This document shows positions 38,265 to 47,170 of a stretch of DNA of 64,000 bases, one piece after another. The number at the start of each line of letters is the position of its first letter. Positions within the stretch are counted from its first letter, which is position 1. Source of the DNA: Candidatus Nitrospira nitrificans (GTDB lineage: Bacteria > Nitrospirota > Nitrospiria > Nitrospirales > Nitrospiraceae); the NCBI RefSeq assembly GCF_001458775.1, contig NZ_CZPZ01000002.1:62001-126000 (forward strand), in the 5' to 3' direction. Below the pieces are notes generated by a model. That model saw only the letters and a program-made list of their open reading frames with translations. It was not told the origin of the DNA and did not search any database. A program made the position numbers and the translations under genes.

Positions 38265-38353
38265 CCGATATGCCATGGTGGTGATGCCCTGAATTCTTTG
38301 GTGCTCTATTACCGCTCATGACGTGACACTGAAAACGGGAAAACGGAATCATC

Positions 38354-39112
38354 GTGCTCGATCAATTCTTCGTCTATCATCCTGAACCTTGGCAAGACCG
38401 AGAGTGGGCACGGTTAAGCGGGCTGCCGCTGGAGGATGTGTGGTTTCAAGCTGCCGATGGAGCGAGATTGTTCGGTTGGTATGTCGAGGCGGCTGCCGAT
38501 CGTCCGGTCATGCTCTGGTGCCATGGCAATGCGGGCAATATCATCAACCGCCTCGACAATCTCAAGCTCCTGTACCAGATGGGACTGTCGATTTTCTTGT
38601 TCGACTATCGTGGATATGGAAAGAGTCAAAGCGTCCGACCCAGTGAAAAAGGTATGTATGATGATGCGTCCGGAGCCTACGACTATCTCACCCGAGTGAG
38701 AAAAATCAGTTCTGAACGGATCGTCTTGTTCGGACGGTCGCTTGGAGCTTCCGTGGCAGGTGAGCTTGCGGTGCAACGCGCGGCCTCGGCTCTCATCCTG
38801 GAATCGTCGTTTCCTTCCATCGAAGCCGTGGCGAAATTCTATTATGGTGGGTTACCCGTGCATTGGCTCCTTGGAGCCGCGCATCGATTGATCGACCGGC
38901 TTCCGCAGCTCTCCCTTCCGAAGCTGATCATTCATGGGGACAAGGATGACATTATTCCCATCGAGTTTGGTCGTCAGATCTTCGACGCGGCCAAGCCGCC
39001 CAAGGAATGGTATGTGATCGAAGGCGCCGACCATAACAACACGTATCTGGTGGGTGGACGAGCCTACTTTCGCCGGCTCGGAGAGTTCATCAAACAAGCG
39101 CTGGCCGTATGA
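38354..39112 (+). CDS. Alpha/beta hydrolase
   Basis: This 252-residue hydrolase has the oxyanion region WCHGNAGNI, nucleophile Ser in LFGRSLGASVAGE, acid Asp in GDKDDIIP and His in EGADHNNTY. It resembles the group of bacterial relatives of ABHD13/ABHD17, some of which are membrane-anchored thioesterase-like. Here the usual N-terminal membrane helix is missing; the GTG start begins directly at LDQFFVYHPEP. A start further upstream was not found. Confidence 0.82.
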   Translation: MLDQFFVYHPEPWQDREWARLSGLPLEDVWFQAADGARLFGWYVEAAADRPVMLWCHGNAGNIINRLDNLKLLYQMGLSIFLFDYRGYGKSQSVRPSEKGMYDDASGAYDYLTRVRKISSERIVLFGRSLGASVAGELAVQRAASALILESSFPSIEAVAKFYYGGLPVHWLLGAAHRLIDRLPQLSLPKLIIHGDKDDIIPIEFGRQIFDAAKPPKEWYVIEGADHNNTYLVGGRAYFRRLGEFIKQALAV

Positions 39113-39222
39113 CTGCGGATCAGTTCTCGCTGTGCACGATTATTCATTCGTGTGCTTATCCGACCAGGGGAGTTCGAGATCGGGCATTGCTCAAGCCAAA
39201 GAGCTCGTAAGCTCTCATCTCC

Positions 39223-39627
39223 TCAGCTCTTCGCTTCCCGTGGCGGCCAGTTCATTTCTGTGTGCCGGCCGCAGTAGTAGCATTGGAGGCGGTAGCGGGC
39301 TTTGCGACGTGGGTTAGGCAAGGAAATGAAGGTAATGGGCGTGTCGTCGTACGGGCATGTCGGCTGTTCGTGGAGGAGATGCATTTCCGCCATCAAGGTG
39401 ATGGAGGCCACGTCCCATGAAGGCTGGTGTTCTTCCTTGCCGGTGATCTTCTCGACCGCGTGGCAACGCTCGCAGATGGCTTCGTAAGACTTGATGCGGG
39501 CGCTATGAGGCGTATGATCGGCCACTTCCATCGCTCCACCGCAGCCCGGTTTCGCACAAGTCACATGTTCATGCTGAAGGGCTTGAACAAACCGTCGATG
39601 AACTTCGCGTTCCTGTTCCGATTTCAT
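39223..39627 (-). CDS. Zinc-ribbon-like protein of unknown function
   Basis: This protein of about 134 residues starts at the ATG at 39627 with AGGGAGGGG upstream. It has several Cys pairs: CAKPGC, CERC, CPYDD and CYYC, arranged like two zinc ribbons. No catalytic motif is visible. Nucleic-acid or protein binding is likely but not shown. The long extra N-terminus up to 39774 runs through the palindromic element and is not real. Confidence 0.6.
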   Translation of the reverse strand: MKSEQEREVHRRFVQALQHEHVTCAKPGCGGAMEVADHTPHSARIKSYEAICERCHAVEKITGKEEHQPSWDVASITLMAEMHLLHEQPTCPYDDTPITFISLPNPRRKARYRLQCYYCGRHTEMNWPPREAKS

Positions 39628-39708
39628 CGTACCCCTCCCTTTCTTAAACTCTCTTTTCTCCAAAGAACGGCATTCAGGTTGGTTCCCCTGCGCCTTGCTT
39701 CCTCTCCC

Positions 39709-39827
39709 GCGAGGTGAGGGCGGTGGCCTCACCTGCGCGCATGCACCGAGCACCGCCCTTTGGTCTCCATACAATCAAGGTTGTGTGCGCGGTGCGCGAG
39801 CAACTGAGGGCAGCGCGCTTGCCTCGC
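39709..39827. repeat. 119-bp family palindromic element, copy C
   Basis: The 23-nt arms 39709-39731 and 39805-39827 pair with three mismatches plus two G-U pairs. Inside, on the plus strand, CCTGCGCGCATGCACCGAGC and GTGCGCGAGCA match copy B closely. It fills the gap between two divergently oriented minus-strand units, just upstream of the zinc-ribbon gene. Confidence 0.65.
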
Positions 39828-39831
39828 ATCC

Positions 39832-40566
39832 TCATATTCCCCACGCGCCGCTGATTTGGATATTCGCGCCGTTTACGTATCGCGCTTCTTCGCTGAGTAA
39901 ATACCGGACCGCTGCAACGGTATCGTCGACCGTTCCAATGTAGCCGGCGGGGATACGCTTCGTCATTGCCGCAAGTTCTTGCGGCGGCGCACTGCCGGAA
40001 TCGATGAAGCCGGGCGAGACGGCGTTGACGGTAATACCATAAGGCGCCAGCAACTTGGCCAACGTGCGCGTCAAAATGAGCACGCCGGCCTTGGCGATGT
40101 AATGAGCGGTGACGTCGGGCTGCGCTTCCATCTGATCGGCGTTAGCCATGCTGAAGTTGATGATATGGCCGATCTTGCGGGCCTTCATGCCCGGCGCGAC
40201 GGCCTGGGCGAGGTAGAAGATGGGATGCAGGTTGCCGGCAAACATCTCGTTCCAACCCTCGACGGTTTCGTCGAACAGGTTGATTCGATGATAGGGACCT
40301 GCGCCATTGATCAGGACATCGACTCGCCCCCATTCCGTTTCAACCTGCGCCACCATGTTCTTGGCCGCCACTGGGTCAGAAACATCGCACCGGATGGCCA
40401 GCGCTTGTCCTTCTCGCTGCATGATCTCCTGCGCCGTTGTCTTGGCCTCGCCTTCGCTGGTTCTATAGCAGAAGGCAATCTTCCAGTGCCGTGACGCGAG
40501 ATCGAGGGCGATCCCCCGCCCGATGCCTTTTGCCCCTCCGGTAATGAGCGCGACGTGCTGGTCCAT
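39832..40566 (-). CDS. Short-chain dehydrogenase with shifted catalytic Tyr
   Basis: This 244-residue SDR has the NAD(P) loop ITGGAKGIGRGIA, the LINGAGP motif and a catalytic Ser in INFSMAN. At the YxxxK position it reads HYIAK: a His occupies the Tyr place and a Tyr follows one residue later. Relatives I recall read YYIAK. Activity may therefore be changed. The ATG at 40566 has AAGAGG upstream. It lies downstream of the two glycosyltransferases. The substrate is unknown. Confidence 0.78.
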   Translation of the reverse strand: MDQHVALITGGAKGIGRGIALDLASRHWKIAFCYRTSEGEAKTTAQEIMQREGQALAIRCDVSDPVAAKNMVAQVETEWGRVDVLINGAGPYHRINLFDETVEGWNEMFAGNLHPIFYLAQAVAPGMKARKIGHIINFSMANADQMEAQPDVTAHYIAKAGVLILTRTLAKLLAPYGITVNAVSPGFIDSGSAPPQELAAMTKRIPAGYIGTVDDTVAAVRYLLSEEARYVNGANIQISGAWGI

Positions 40567-40600
40567 GTGGGGCCTCTTTAGTTGAACGGTTAAGGGAGCA

Positions 40601-41356
40601 TTATCCTCTCGAAGAAAGTCGTTTGGCGAGCGCCTGAAGCACGCCGGCCGTGCGGCCTGAAAATACCCGATCATTCTTCTGCTTCTTGGTGTCGGCGGCG
40701 CAATCTTTCATGAGGGCTTCCAGATCGGCCAGAGTATCGACGTCGCGCCACGGTTGAATCACGGAAGCCTTGAATCCGATCGCCGCCGCTTTCTCCTGTG
40801 TGAGCCTGAGTACTTGATCGGTCGACCATGGAATGTCGGCGAAGAGTTCCGGCGCCGGCCGCTTGAGGCCGATCAGATAGTACCCTCCATCCAGCGCCGG
40901 CCCAAGCACGAGATCATGGTTCTCCAGCAAAGCGAGCGCCTGCTTGAAATGATCGGGTGGAATCGTCGGCACGTCCGTTCCGACGAGTGCGACCTGTCGA
41001 TACCCTTGCGCGAACAGTGTTTGAAAGGCTTGGTTCATGCGACTGCCGAGGTCTTTGCCGACTTGATCGATCAGTTTCACGCCCTGCCGCTCCTCCAAAA
41101 TCTTGAAGAAGACGTGCGTCGCGGACGGGGCACAGGCCAGATAGCGATCGATCGGCAACTTCAACTTCGTGACGGCGGTTTGTGTTCGCTCCAGTGTATC
41201 GAGGACAAAGCTCCCATGGAGCGTGGCCGCTTCGTCGGGGGTGAGCGGTGGGCAGAGGCGTGTCTTGACCTGCCCAGGAACCGGCGCTTTGGCGAAAATC
41301 GCCAGAGCGGCCTGGTGAAGGGTGAGGGGTGAAGAGCGAGGGGTTGTCGGTTTCAT
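40601..41356 (-). CDS. TIGR04282-type glycosyltransferase-like protein (DUF2064)
   Basis: This 251-residue protein has the nucleotidyltransferase-like fold of this group: ALAIFAKAPVPGQVKTRLCP near the N-terminus, VALVGTDVPTIPPDH with the metal Asp, and LGPALDGGYYLIGLK. Members usually sit beside a TIGR04283 glycosyltransferase, as here. The start overlaps that gene's stop by 4 nt. The sugar donor and product are unknown. Confidence 0.85.
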   Translation of the reverse strand: MKPTTPRSSPLTLHQAALAIFAKAPVPGQVKTRLCPPLTPDEAATLHGSFVLDTLERTQTAVTKLKLPIDRYLACAPSATHVFFKILEERQGVKLIDQVGKDLGSRMNQAFQTLFAQGYRQVALVGTDVPTIPPDHFKQALALLENHDLVLGPALDGGYYLIGLKRPAPELFADIPWSTDQVLRLTQEKAAAIGFKASVIQPWRDVDTLADLEALMKDCAADTKKQKNDRVFSGRTAGVLQALAKRLSSRG

Positions 41357-42045
41357 CGGACGGCGCTGTAAAAGTCTTTGAGTCGGTGAGGGCTGACGCC
41401 TGCCCAGTACAAGAAGCGAAGGGTCCACATCAAGAGAATGGTCCTCAGCGGGCCTTGTGTGTCCCACCGCCGAAAGGAGGTAGTGACAGTGTCCCGGAGC
41501 GCCACAGTTCGACCCGCTTGCTGAAGCCGCCTGCTGAATTCGATATCTTCCATCAGCGGGATCTCCGAGAAACCACCAAGGAGTTCGAATATGTGGCGGC
41601 GGACAAAGAGAGCTTGGTCGCCGGTCGCGATGCCCGTCAAGCGCGACCGGCGATTCATGAAGGAACTGATGACTCGGCCGCAAATCGAGGGATTGTCGAA
41701 TCGGACGTTGAACCGTCCGCCTACAGCGGTGTGCTTGGCCAAGGCCGATTCGATGATCCGTCCGGCTTGCGCCGGCAACTGTGTGTCGGCATGCAAGAAC
41801 AAGAGAATTTCACCCTGGCTGGCTGTCGCGCCTTCGTTCATTTGGCGTGCACGCCCTCGTGGCGACGTGATCATGCAGGCATTGGCCGTGCAGGCGCAAA
41901 ATTCTTGAGCGAGGCTGACGGTGCCGTCGGTGCTCCCTCCGTCGACGATGATGATTTCGGTGAGGGCGGACGCTGACAGACATGCAAGCGTGCGAGGGAG
42001 GCTCCTTTCTTCGTTCAGGGTCGGAATGATGACGGAGATGGTCAT
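41353..42045 (-). CDS. TIGR04283-type family 2 glycosyltransferase
   Basis: This 230-residue GT-A enzyme has SVIIPTLNEERSLPRTL, the IIIVDGGSTDGT donor block, and LLFLHADTQLP as the metal DxD-like site. LMEDIEFSRRL is the usual catalytic ED region. It is coupled to the DUF2064 gene by a 4-nt overlap. It may act on a lipid or secondary metabolite sugar; no pathway can be read from here. Confidence 0.86.
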   Translation of the reverse strand: MTISVIIPTLNEERSLPRTLACLSASALTEIIIVDGGSTDGTVSLAQEFCACTANACMITSPRGRARQMNEGATASQGEILLFLHADTQLPAQAGRIIESALAKHTAVGGRFNVRFDNPSICGRVISSFMNRRSRLTGIATGDQALFVRRHIFELLGGFSEIPLMEDIEFSRRLQQAGRTVALRDTVTTSFRRWDTQGPLRTILLMWTLRFLYWAGVSPHRLKDFYSAVR

Positions 42046-42051
42046 CAGAGA

Positions 42052-42462
42052 TCACGTCGCAGGCTTCTTAGGCTCGACGAACATGAAATACATGACGATG
42101 ATGATGGTGACCCAGAAGAGGACCTGCTTGTGCCAAAACAGGACTTCTCCATATTGAAAGAGGGCTAAGGCCAAGGCGATTGCAAGGGCCATGACCCCAT
42201 AACGGAGGATCGGAGTTTCAATGGAGGCGTTGGCCCATATCGCGAGGCCGCCGAAATAGATAAGAAAGGGCATCATGTTGATTTCAAAGCCGCCGCTGAT
42301 GGACAGAAACACATTGAGAAAGCCGATAAACATCAGCGCGGTTCCGACCATCAACCCGATGACGTGGATTTGATGTTCGTTGCCCGTCCCCTGCTCCTCC
42401 GGTTCGGTCGGCCGTGCCGGGTGGAGTGATTCGTCGTGAGGTGGGAGATCGGATGGAGCCAT
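42052..42462 (-). CDS. Small multi-helix membrane protein
   Basis: This 136-residue protein has a hydrophilic, Pro-rich N-terminal 30 residues followed by about four membrane helices (GLMVGTALMFIGFLNVFLS, MMPFLIYFGGLAIWA, YGVMALAIALALALF and VLFWVTIIIVMYFMF). I do not recognise a family. It lies 2 nt after the dcd-like gene and 6 nt before the glycosyltransferase gene, so all are one transcript. Confidence 0.62.
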   Translation of the reverse strand: MAPSDLPPHDESLHPARPTEPEEQGTGNEHQIHVIGLMVGTALMFIGFLNVFLSISGGFEINMMPFLIYFGGLAIWANASIETPILRYGVMALAIALALALFQYGEVLFWHKQVLFWVTIIIVMYFMFVEPKKPAT

Positions 42463-42464
42463 AG

Positions 42465-43622
42465 TTAGACTTTAAAATGCTTGCTGAGCGATAAGGTTTG
42501 TCGTTGATAGGAAGATCCCAACGAGGATCCATAGAGTTGCGTCGGCATTCCCATCATCCTATCGTAGACGACTTTGAAGAAGGTCTGTCCGTCATGGATC
42601 AAGAATGGCACGTCGTGTGGGCGAACTTCCAGCACAACTTGTGTGCCGGTGATCTCTCCCTTCGATCCATACCCGAATCCGGGGTCGAAAAAACCCGCAT
42701 AGTGAGTGCGGAGTTCCCCGCAGGCCGCTTCGTAGGCCACCATTTCTGCGGCGTAGCCGGCCGGCACGCGAATGCGCTCCTTCGAGGCCAGGATATAAAA
42801 CTCTTCGGGCTCCAATAACAAGCTGTCATGGCGATGGCGATGGAGCGGCTCCCAAAAATCGGCCGCCGCGTAATGGCCGACTTTCTCGAGATCGATGACG
42901 TGGCTGTTCTTCTTCGCGCGGTACCCGATGATACGGGAGTCTCTCTGATCCGCGCCGGCGAGGTCAATGCGGAGGAACAATCCACGCTCGACACGGAAGT
43001 CTCGGCTGCCGACGGCCTTCGGGGAAGCCACATTGTGATACAGCAACGGCGTGTTCCGATGAAGGGTCTGAAGCGTTCGGTCCGGCACCGTGGCCTCGCC
43101 GCACACGAACCGGATTTGATTCAACGACTGCCCCGTGCGAACTTTGATGGCAAATGAGCGGGGGACGACCTCCAGGAAGAGCTGGCCTCGATAGCCGGCG
43201 CGGATTTCATCGAACCCCGAGGTGAGGTCCGTCACCACGCGGGTAAAGACATCCAGGCGACCGGTTGTGCTCTTTGGATTTGCCCGTGCGCGGATGGTCT
43301 TCGGGAGAGCCAGCTGTTCCAGCAATGGAACGAGGTAGACGTGCCCCTTCTCAAGAATCGCTCCGTCGGTCAGATCCATCTCATACATCACGAGGTCCGA
43401 TTGGTAAAAATCCAGCACGTCCAGACGCGAGGAGATGGCCGATAGTTCGGGCAAGAAGCTGCTGATCAGCCGATAGGCTTTGCGGCCTAGGCGGAGATCG
43501 AGGCTGGCCGGCTGGATCTGCCGGCCCTCGACGGTCGGCGAAGCGCTGATGGCTCGGCTTGCGATCAAGCGCTTGATGTCTTGATAGGGAAGGATGCCGG
43601 TTCGGGATGAATGAGTGGTCAC
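42465..43622 (-). CDS. dcd: Two-domain 2'-deoxycytidine triphosphate deaminase
   Basis: This 385-residue protein contains two dUTPase/DCD-fold repeats, unlike the classical enzyme of about 190 residues. The first has QPASLDLRLGRKAYRL and ARANPKSTTGRLDVFTRVVT; the second has LEPEEFYILASKERIRVPAG and AGFFDPGFGYGSKGEITGTQ. This long form is known from alphaproteobacteria and others. It converts dCTP to dUTP for thymidylate supply. Its start overlaps the kamA stop by 4 nt. Confidence 0.82.
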   Translation of the reverse strand: MTTHSSRTGILPYQDIKRLIASRAISASPTVEGRQIQPASLDLRLGRKAYRLISSFLPELSAISSRLDVLDFYQSDLVMYEMDLTDGAILEKGHVYLVPLLEQLALPKTIRARANPKSTTGRLDVFTRVVTDLTSGFDEIRAGYRGQLFLEVVPRSFAIKVRTGQSLNQIRFVCGEATVPDRTLQTLHRNTPLLYHNVASPKAVGSRDFRVERGLFLRIDLAGADQRDSRIIGYRAKKNSHVIDLEKVGHYAAADFWEPLHRHRHDSLLLEPEEFYILASKERIRVPAGYAAEMVAYEAACGELRTHYAGFFDPGFGYGSKGEITGTQVVLEVRPHDVPFLIHDGQTFFKVVYDRMMGMPTQLYGSSLGSSYQRQTLSLSKHFKV

Positions 43623-44812
43623 AGGTCGTTCGCATCTCCGCCGCAGCTGTTGCCCCAGGCGGCATAGCCGTCGCGATCGGGGTAGCTGTCACCACACGTC
43701 ACATAGGCTTCTTCGGAATCCTCGAGCGAGGAGTCTACGCCGACCATCGGCAGTTCCCGCCGGTTGTCGGCCTTCGGCTGAGGATAGCGGAACGTCTTCT
43801 TCTCGTAATTCCTGAGGATGGCTCCGTCCTCGTCCAGGTGAACCAGATAGTCATCCGGCAGCAACGGGATCTTGCCGCCGCCCCCCGGCGCATCGATGAC
43901 GAAATGGGGCACGGCCATTCCACTCGTATGCCCTTGGAGCGCCTTGATGATGTTCAGCCCCGTTGCAACGGTTGTCCGGAAATGATTCGTCCCCTTGGTC
44001 AAGTCGGCCTGGTACAGATAATAGGGTTTCACCCGAGCAAGGAGCAGCTGATGGACGAGGCGTTTCATGATTTCCGGATCGTCGTTCACGCCTTTGAGGA
44101 GCACGGTTTGGGCGCCCAAGGGAATGCCGGCGTCCGCGAGCATGCCGCATGCAGCTTTCACCTCAGGTGTCAATTCGTCCGGGTGATTGAAATGCAGGTT
44201 CATATAGATAGGGTGATACTGCTTCACGATCTCACAGAGTTTAGCCGTGATGCGTTGCGGCAACGATCCTGGGACCCGCGTGCCGATCCGTATGAGCTCC
44301 AAGTGAGGGATCGTTCGAAGCGCCTTCAACACGCGTTCGAGGAGGTAGTCGGGAAGCAGCAGCGGATCCCCTCCCGAAAGGATGACATCGCGCACTTCCG
44401 TGTGCTCGCGAAGATACTGGATCGCCCGGTCCAGTTCCCCTTTTTTGAGGAAGCCCGGTTTCCCGACCAGTCGTTTCCTGGTGCAAAACCGACAATAGAT
44501 CGGGCATTGATTCGTCACCATGAGCAACACCCGGTCCGGGTAGCGGTGAACGAGGTGCGGCACCGGGCTCATGAGATCTTCTTCAAGGGGATCGTCGTCG
44601 GCCGCAATATCATCCAACTCCGCCAGATCCGGGACCACTTGCTTCCAGATGGCGTCATCCTTGGATTTGATGGTCTCGAGCACCGTCGGGGTGATCCGCA
44701 TGGGGTAGGGGCCGACGATTGCTTCGATCTCTTTTTCATCGAGGCCGAATCGTTCGGCCAAGTCCTTGGGTTTCACGATGCTCTTTGCCAGGACTTGCTT
44801 CCAGTCTTCCAT
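43619..44812 (-). CDS. kamA: Lysine 2,3-aminomutase family radical SAM enzyme
   Basis: This protein of about 397 residues has the radical SAM cluster as CPIYCRFCTRKRLVG and the GGDPLLLPD motif. Also visible are PLP-binding parts (AVPHFVIDAPGGGGKIPL) and a Cys pair near the C-terminus. It interconverts lysine and beta-lysine, used as an osmolyte or in EF-P modification; no genM or genX neighbour decides this. The ATG at 44812 is preferred, with AAGGAA upstream. It heads an operon with dcd. Confidence 0.88.
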   Translation of the reverse strand: MEDWKQVLAKSIVKPKDLAERFGLDEKEIEAIVGPYPMRITPTVLETIKSKDDAIWKQVVPDLAELDDIAADDDPLEEDLMSPVPHLVHRYPDRVLLMVTNQCPIYCRFCTRKRLVGKPGFLKKGELDRAIQYLREHTEVRDVILSGGDPLLLPDYLLERVLKALRTIPHLELIRIGTRVPGSLPQRITAKLCEIVKQYHPIYMNLHFNHPDELTPEVKAACGMLADAGIPLGAQTVLLKGVNDDPEIMKRLVHQLLLARVKPYYLYQADLTKGTNHFRTTVATGLNIIKALQGHTSGMAVPHFVIDAPGGGGKIPLLPDDYLVHLDEDGAILRNYEKKTFRYPQPKADNRRELPMVGVDSSLEDSEEAYVTCGDSYPDRDGYAAWGNSCGGDANDL

Positions 44813-44832
44813 AGATGTCGTTCCTTCGTTGA

Positions 44833-45165
44833 TCAGTGAATCCGACAAGAAGGGTGTTCGTCGTCTTCGTTCGGAACATCGGGCGTTGCGCGGGCTTGCG
44901 ACTGAAACTCGGTCGCTGCCGCGGCTCCGGCTCGGTCGGCACGATACCGCTTGTCCAGGTAGGCCAAAATGTCGGCGGTTTCCGTCAGGACGAGCTCGCC
45001 GTCCTTGAGGACCGGTACATAATATTGGCCGGATACCGCGTGAACCTGCGTGCGCATGCGTCTGCTGTCCGGCACGACGACAGCGTCATAGGTCAGCCCC
45101 AAGTCGGCCAGTTTGCGGCGGACTACGAGACAGTCAGGGCACCAGTCGACATGGAAAAGAGTCAT
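44833..45165 (-). CDS. Glutaredoxin/GST-N-like protein
   Basis: This 110-residue protein starts MTLFHVDWCPDCLVVRRKLA, a thioredoxin fold with a CPDC redox pair. YYVPVLKDGELVLTETADIL is the cis-Pro and glutathione-binding part seen in glutaredoxins and GST N-domains. The C-terminal 35 residues are low-complexity. It lies 20 nt before kamA and is probably in the same operon. Confidence 0.78.
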   Translation of the reverse strand: MTLFHVDWCPDCLVVRRKLADLGLTYDAVVVPDSRRMRTQVHAVSGQYYVPVLKDGELVLTETADILAYLDKRYRADRAGAAAATEFQSQARATPDVPNEDDEHPSCRIH

Positions 45166-45223
45166 GGCCACGATGGGTATAAGGCTACCAGGAAAAGAAA
45201 GAAAGTGAAACGCCCATTTTGGC

Positions 45224-45413
45224 AGGATGTTGAAAAAGTCCTCCAGCCTCGTTCCCCGCCTTGCCGAAGCGGCTTCGCGAGCCAGGTGGCTTCGCCTCAG
45301 AGGCTCAACGTACAGAACAGCGTGCACGTCGTCTGAGGCCTTGCCCGTGGAGAGGCGCGTCTCGGCGCGCCGGGGTTGGGGCGGATGCGATAAGCGGCCT
45401 TTTTGAACATCCT
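45224..45413. repeat. 190-bp MITE-like inverted-repeat element
   Basis: AGGATGTTGAAAAAGTCC (45224-45241) and GGCCTTTTTGAACATCCT (45396-45413) are terminal inverted repeats matching at 16 of 18 positions. The inside is GC-rich with smaller hairpins and no supported gene. It fills the gap between the glutaredoxin gene and the ATP-grasp-like gene, and lies close to the 3' end of the latter. Confidence 0.6.
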
Positions 45414-45440
45414 GACGGTCATTCCTTGTTTTTGAGGAAC

Positions 45441-46916
45441 TTAGTCCGGTCGCAGGGCGCAAGGGACCATGATCGCGTCCTTCATGCCATGGAGAATCTT
45501 CTTGTCCGCCGGGCAGATGGTAGCCAGGATGCCGGCAAGTTCAGCTCTTCCTTCCGAAACAAAATAGTAAGGGGAGAGTCGCGCGCGGCCTGACATACGT
45601 ACCATGGTCTGCCGATCCTCGTCCATGAAGTCCATCTCGAACAGCCGCCCCTTATGAAATTCTTGCAAAATATAGGGAGTGGTCGGGAAGGAAACCAGCG
45701 CCTTCCTCAGCGCGGCAATCCAATCGCTCTGAGAGAGGTCATGGCCGATTGAAACACCTCGACTGCCCCACGCCAGTTCCGAAAAGCCGGAAGGCTTGAT
45801 GACAAACCGGCGTTCCTTCTGTGTCGCCCTTTCAAGTTCGGCCCAGTTCGCCACCGGCCGGTTCCCGACATGCAGATCTGGAATCGTCGCGATCGCAGGA
45901 AGCGGCGTCGGGTCGAGCAGCCAGGTTTTCGGCATGATCCTGTTCAAATGCAGCAGGCAGTCTGCGTCGAGTTCTTTTTCCCAAAACGGGCGGAGGATCG
46001 GATGGTGGAGCAGCGCGAAGGTCGATTTTTCCTCCAACGCCGGCTTATAGGGAGGTGTAATGGAGACCAGACCTTTCTTCGCGGCATATTGGACCAGTTC
46101 AGCTTTGGGAATATTCAACAAGTCGAACAGCTCATAAAAGCGGTAGAGAACGCCGATAGTCTGTTCGCTTTCGTCGGCATGGAGGCGAAGCCCGTCCTCC
46201 GTAAACCGAATCTCGCGTGGTTCGACACACCAAACGGGTATTCCCTCCGCGCGGAGCTGAGCGGCCAACCAGGACATTTCCGGCCGATAGTCCTTCGATT
46301 CGTCAGAGACCAGAATCGCGATGCATCCTCCCTGCCGGTCGTGGAGAGATCGCAGCATGCGGGCAAATCCGTGGATCACGCCGTTTGGCCCACCGATGAT
46401 TCGCGCGGGATCGCCGTCGAGATCGTGATAGATGCGAGACAGACAGGCGGTGAGTCCGATCCCCCCCGGAACCGAATCCAATTCGGTGATCACCATGCCG
46501 TCCTGCGTAGGAATAATATCGGGCCTGATGACGTCGGGCAGGGCGTCTCGAAACCGTTTCATGCGACTGTATTGGACTAATGCAGCCGGCTTCCCTTGAT
46601 CGAGGTAGCCTGCGATCCAGGTCGGTTGGATTCCCTTGACGCTTTCGGTGTACAGCCGATTCAATCCTCGATAGAACGACAGCAGGTGTGGCCCTAAATC
46701 GGTGAAGAACCGCAGCTGCTCGGATGACAGGTACAACGGGCAAGGACAGACTCGCCAGGACGTGACCGTCCGCAGGTCTGAAGCGGAGCCCTGTAGCGGC
46801 AAGGTGGATGGAGATCCGAACAAGTTCGCGCGACACAACCGCTCGCGAATGGCCGCGCAGCGGTCGCGTGCCGCCTCAGGCGAGAGTGTCGGGCAGGAAG
46901 CTTCGGTCTGTGCCAA
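45441..46916 (-). CDS. ATP-grasp-like protein of unknown function
   Basis: This 491-residue protein starts with a TTG behind AAGGA. It has no family I can name, but the order of motifs looks like an ATP-grasp enzyme: VITELDSVPGGIGLTACL, a mid-domain IAILVSDESKDYRPEM, then RRFVIKPSGFSELAWGSRG and PYILQEFHKGRLFEMDF in the nucleotide-binding half. Glutathionylspermidine-synthase-like and circularly permuted ATP-grasp families are the closest ideas. A ligase role is an inference. Confidence 0.6.
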   Translation of the reverse strand: MAQTEASCPTLSPEAARDRCAAIRERLCRANLFGSPSTLPLQGSASDLRTVTSWRVCPCPLYLSSEQLRFFTDLGPHLLSFYRGLNRLYTESVKGIQPTWIAGYLDQGKPAALVQYSRMKRFRDALPDVIRPDIIPTQDGMVITELDSVPGGIGLTACLSRIYHDLDGDPARIIGGPNGVIHGFARMLRSLHDRQGGCIAILVSDESKDYRPEMSWLAAQLRAEGIPVWCVEPREIRFTEDGLRLHADESEQTIGVLYRFYELFDLLNIPKAELVQYAAKKGLVSITPPYKPALEEKSTFALLHHPILRPFWEKELDADCLLHLNRIMPKTWLLDPTPLPAIATIPDLHVGNRPVANWAELERATQKERRFVIKPSGFSELAWGSRGVSIGHDLSQSDWIAALRKALVSFPTTPYILQEFHKGRLFEMDFMDEDRQTMVRMSGRARLSPYYFVSEGRAELAGILATICPADKKILHGMKDAIMVPCALRPD

Positions 46917-46979
46917 TGAAAGAATCCTTTGCTCTTGTGTCGGATGATGGAATCGCAGTGCCGAACGAGAACACGAATG

Positions 46980-47126
46980 CTAACACGCAACCCATGGCTC
47001 GCCAAGAGGCTCTCCAATGACAAGGGAGTGACACAGCGCAAGATCTTGTTCGAGCAAGCGATGAAGGTCCGGCAGGTCCGCCGGAAGGTGCTGAATCCAC
47101 ACGGAGCTATCCATCAGCGTGGACAT
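46980..47126 (-). pseudogene. vapC: Truncated VapC-type PIN toxin
   Basis: From an ATG at 47126 the minus strand reads MSTLMDSSVWIQHLPADL, then LHRLLEQDLALCHSLVIGE, the start of a PIN domain with its first Asp and the conserved Glu. It then stops after 48 codons, where intact relatives run to about 130. The rest of the domain is not found downstream; the ATP-grasp-like gene begins there. The toxin is therefore most likely dead. Its antitoxin lies 44 nt upstream. Confidence 0.7.
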
Positions 47127-47170
47127 CGCTACGCGGATCGGCTGTGGATGGCGTTCACGCGCGGATCGTT

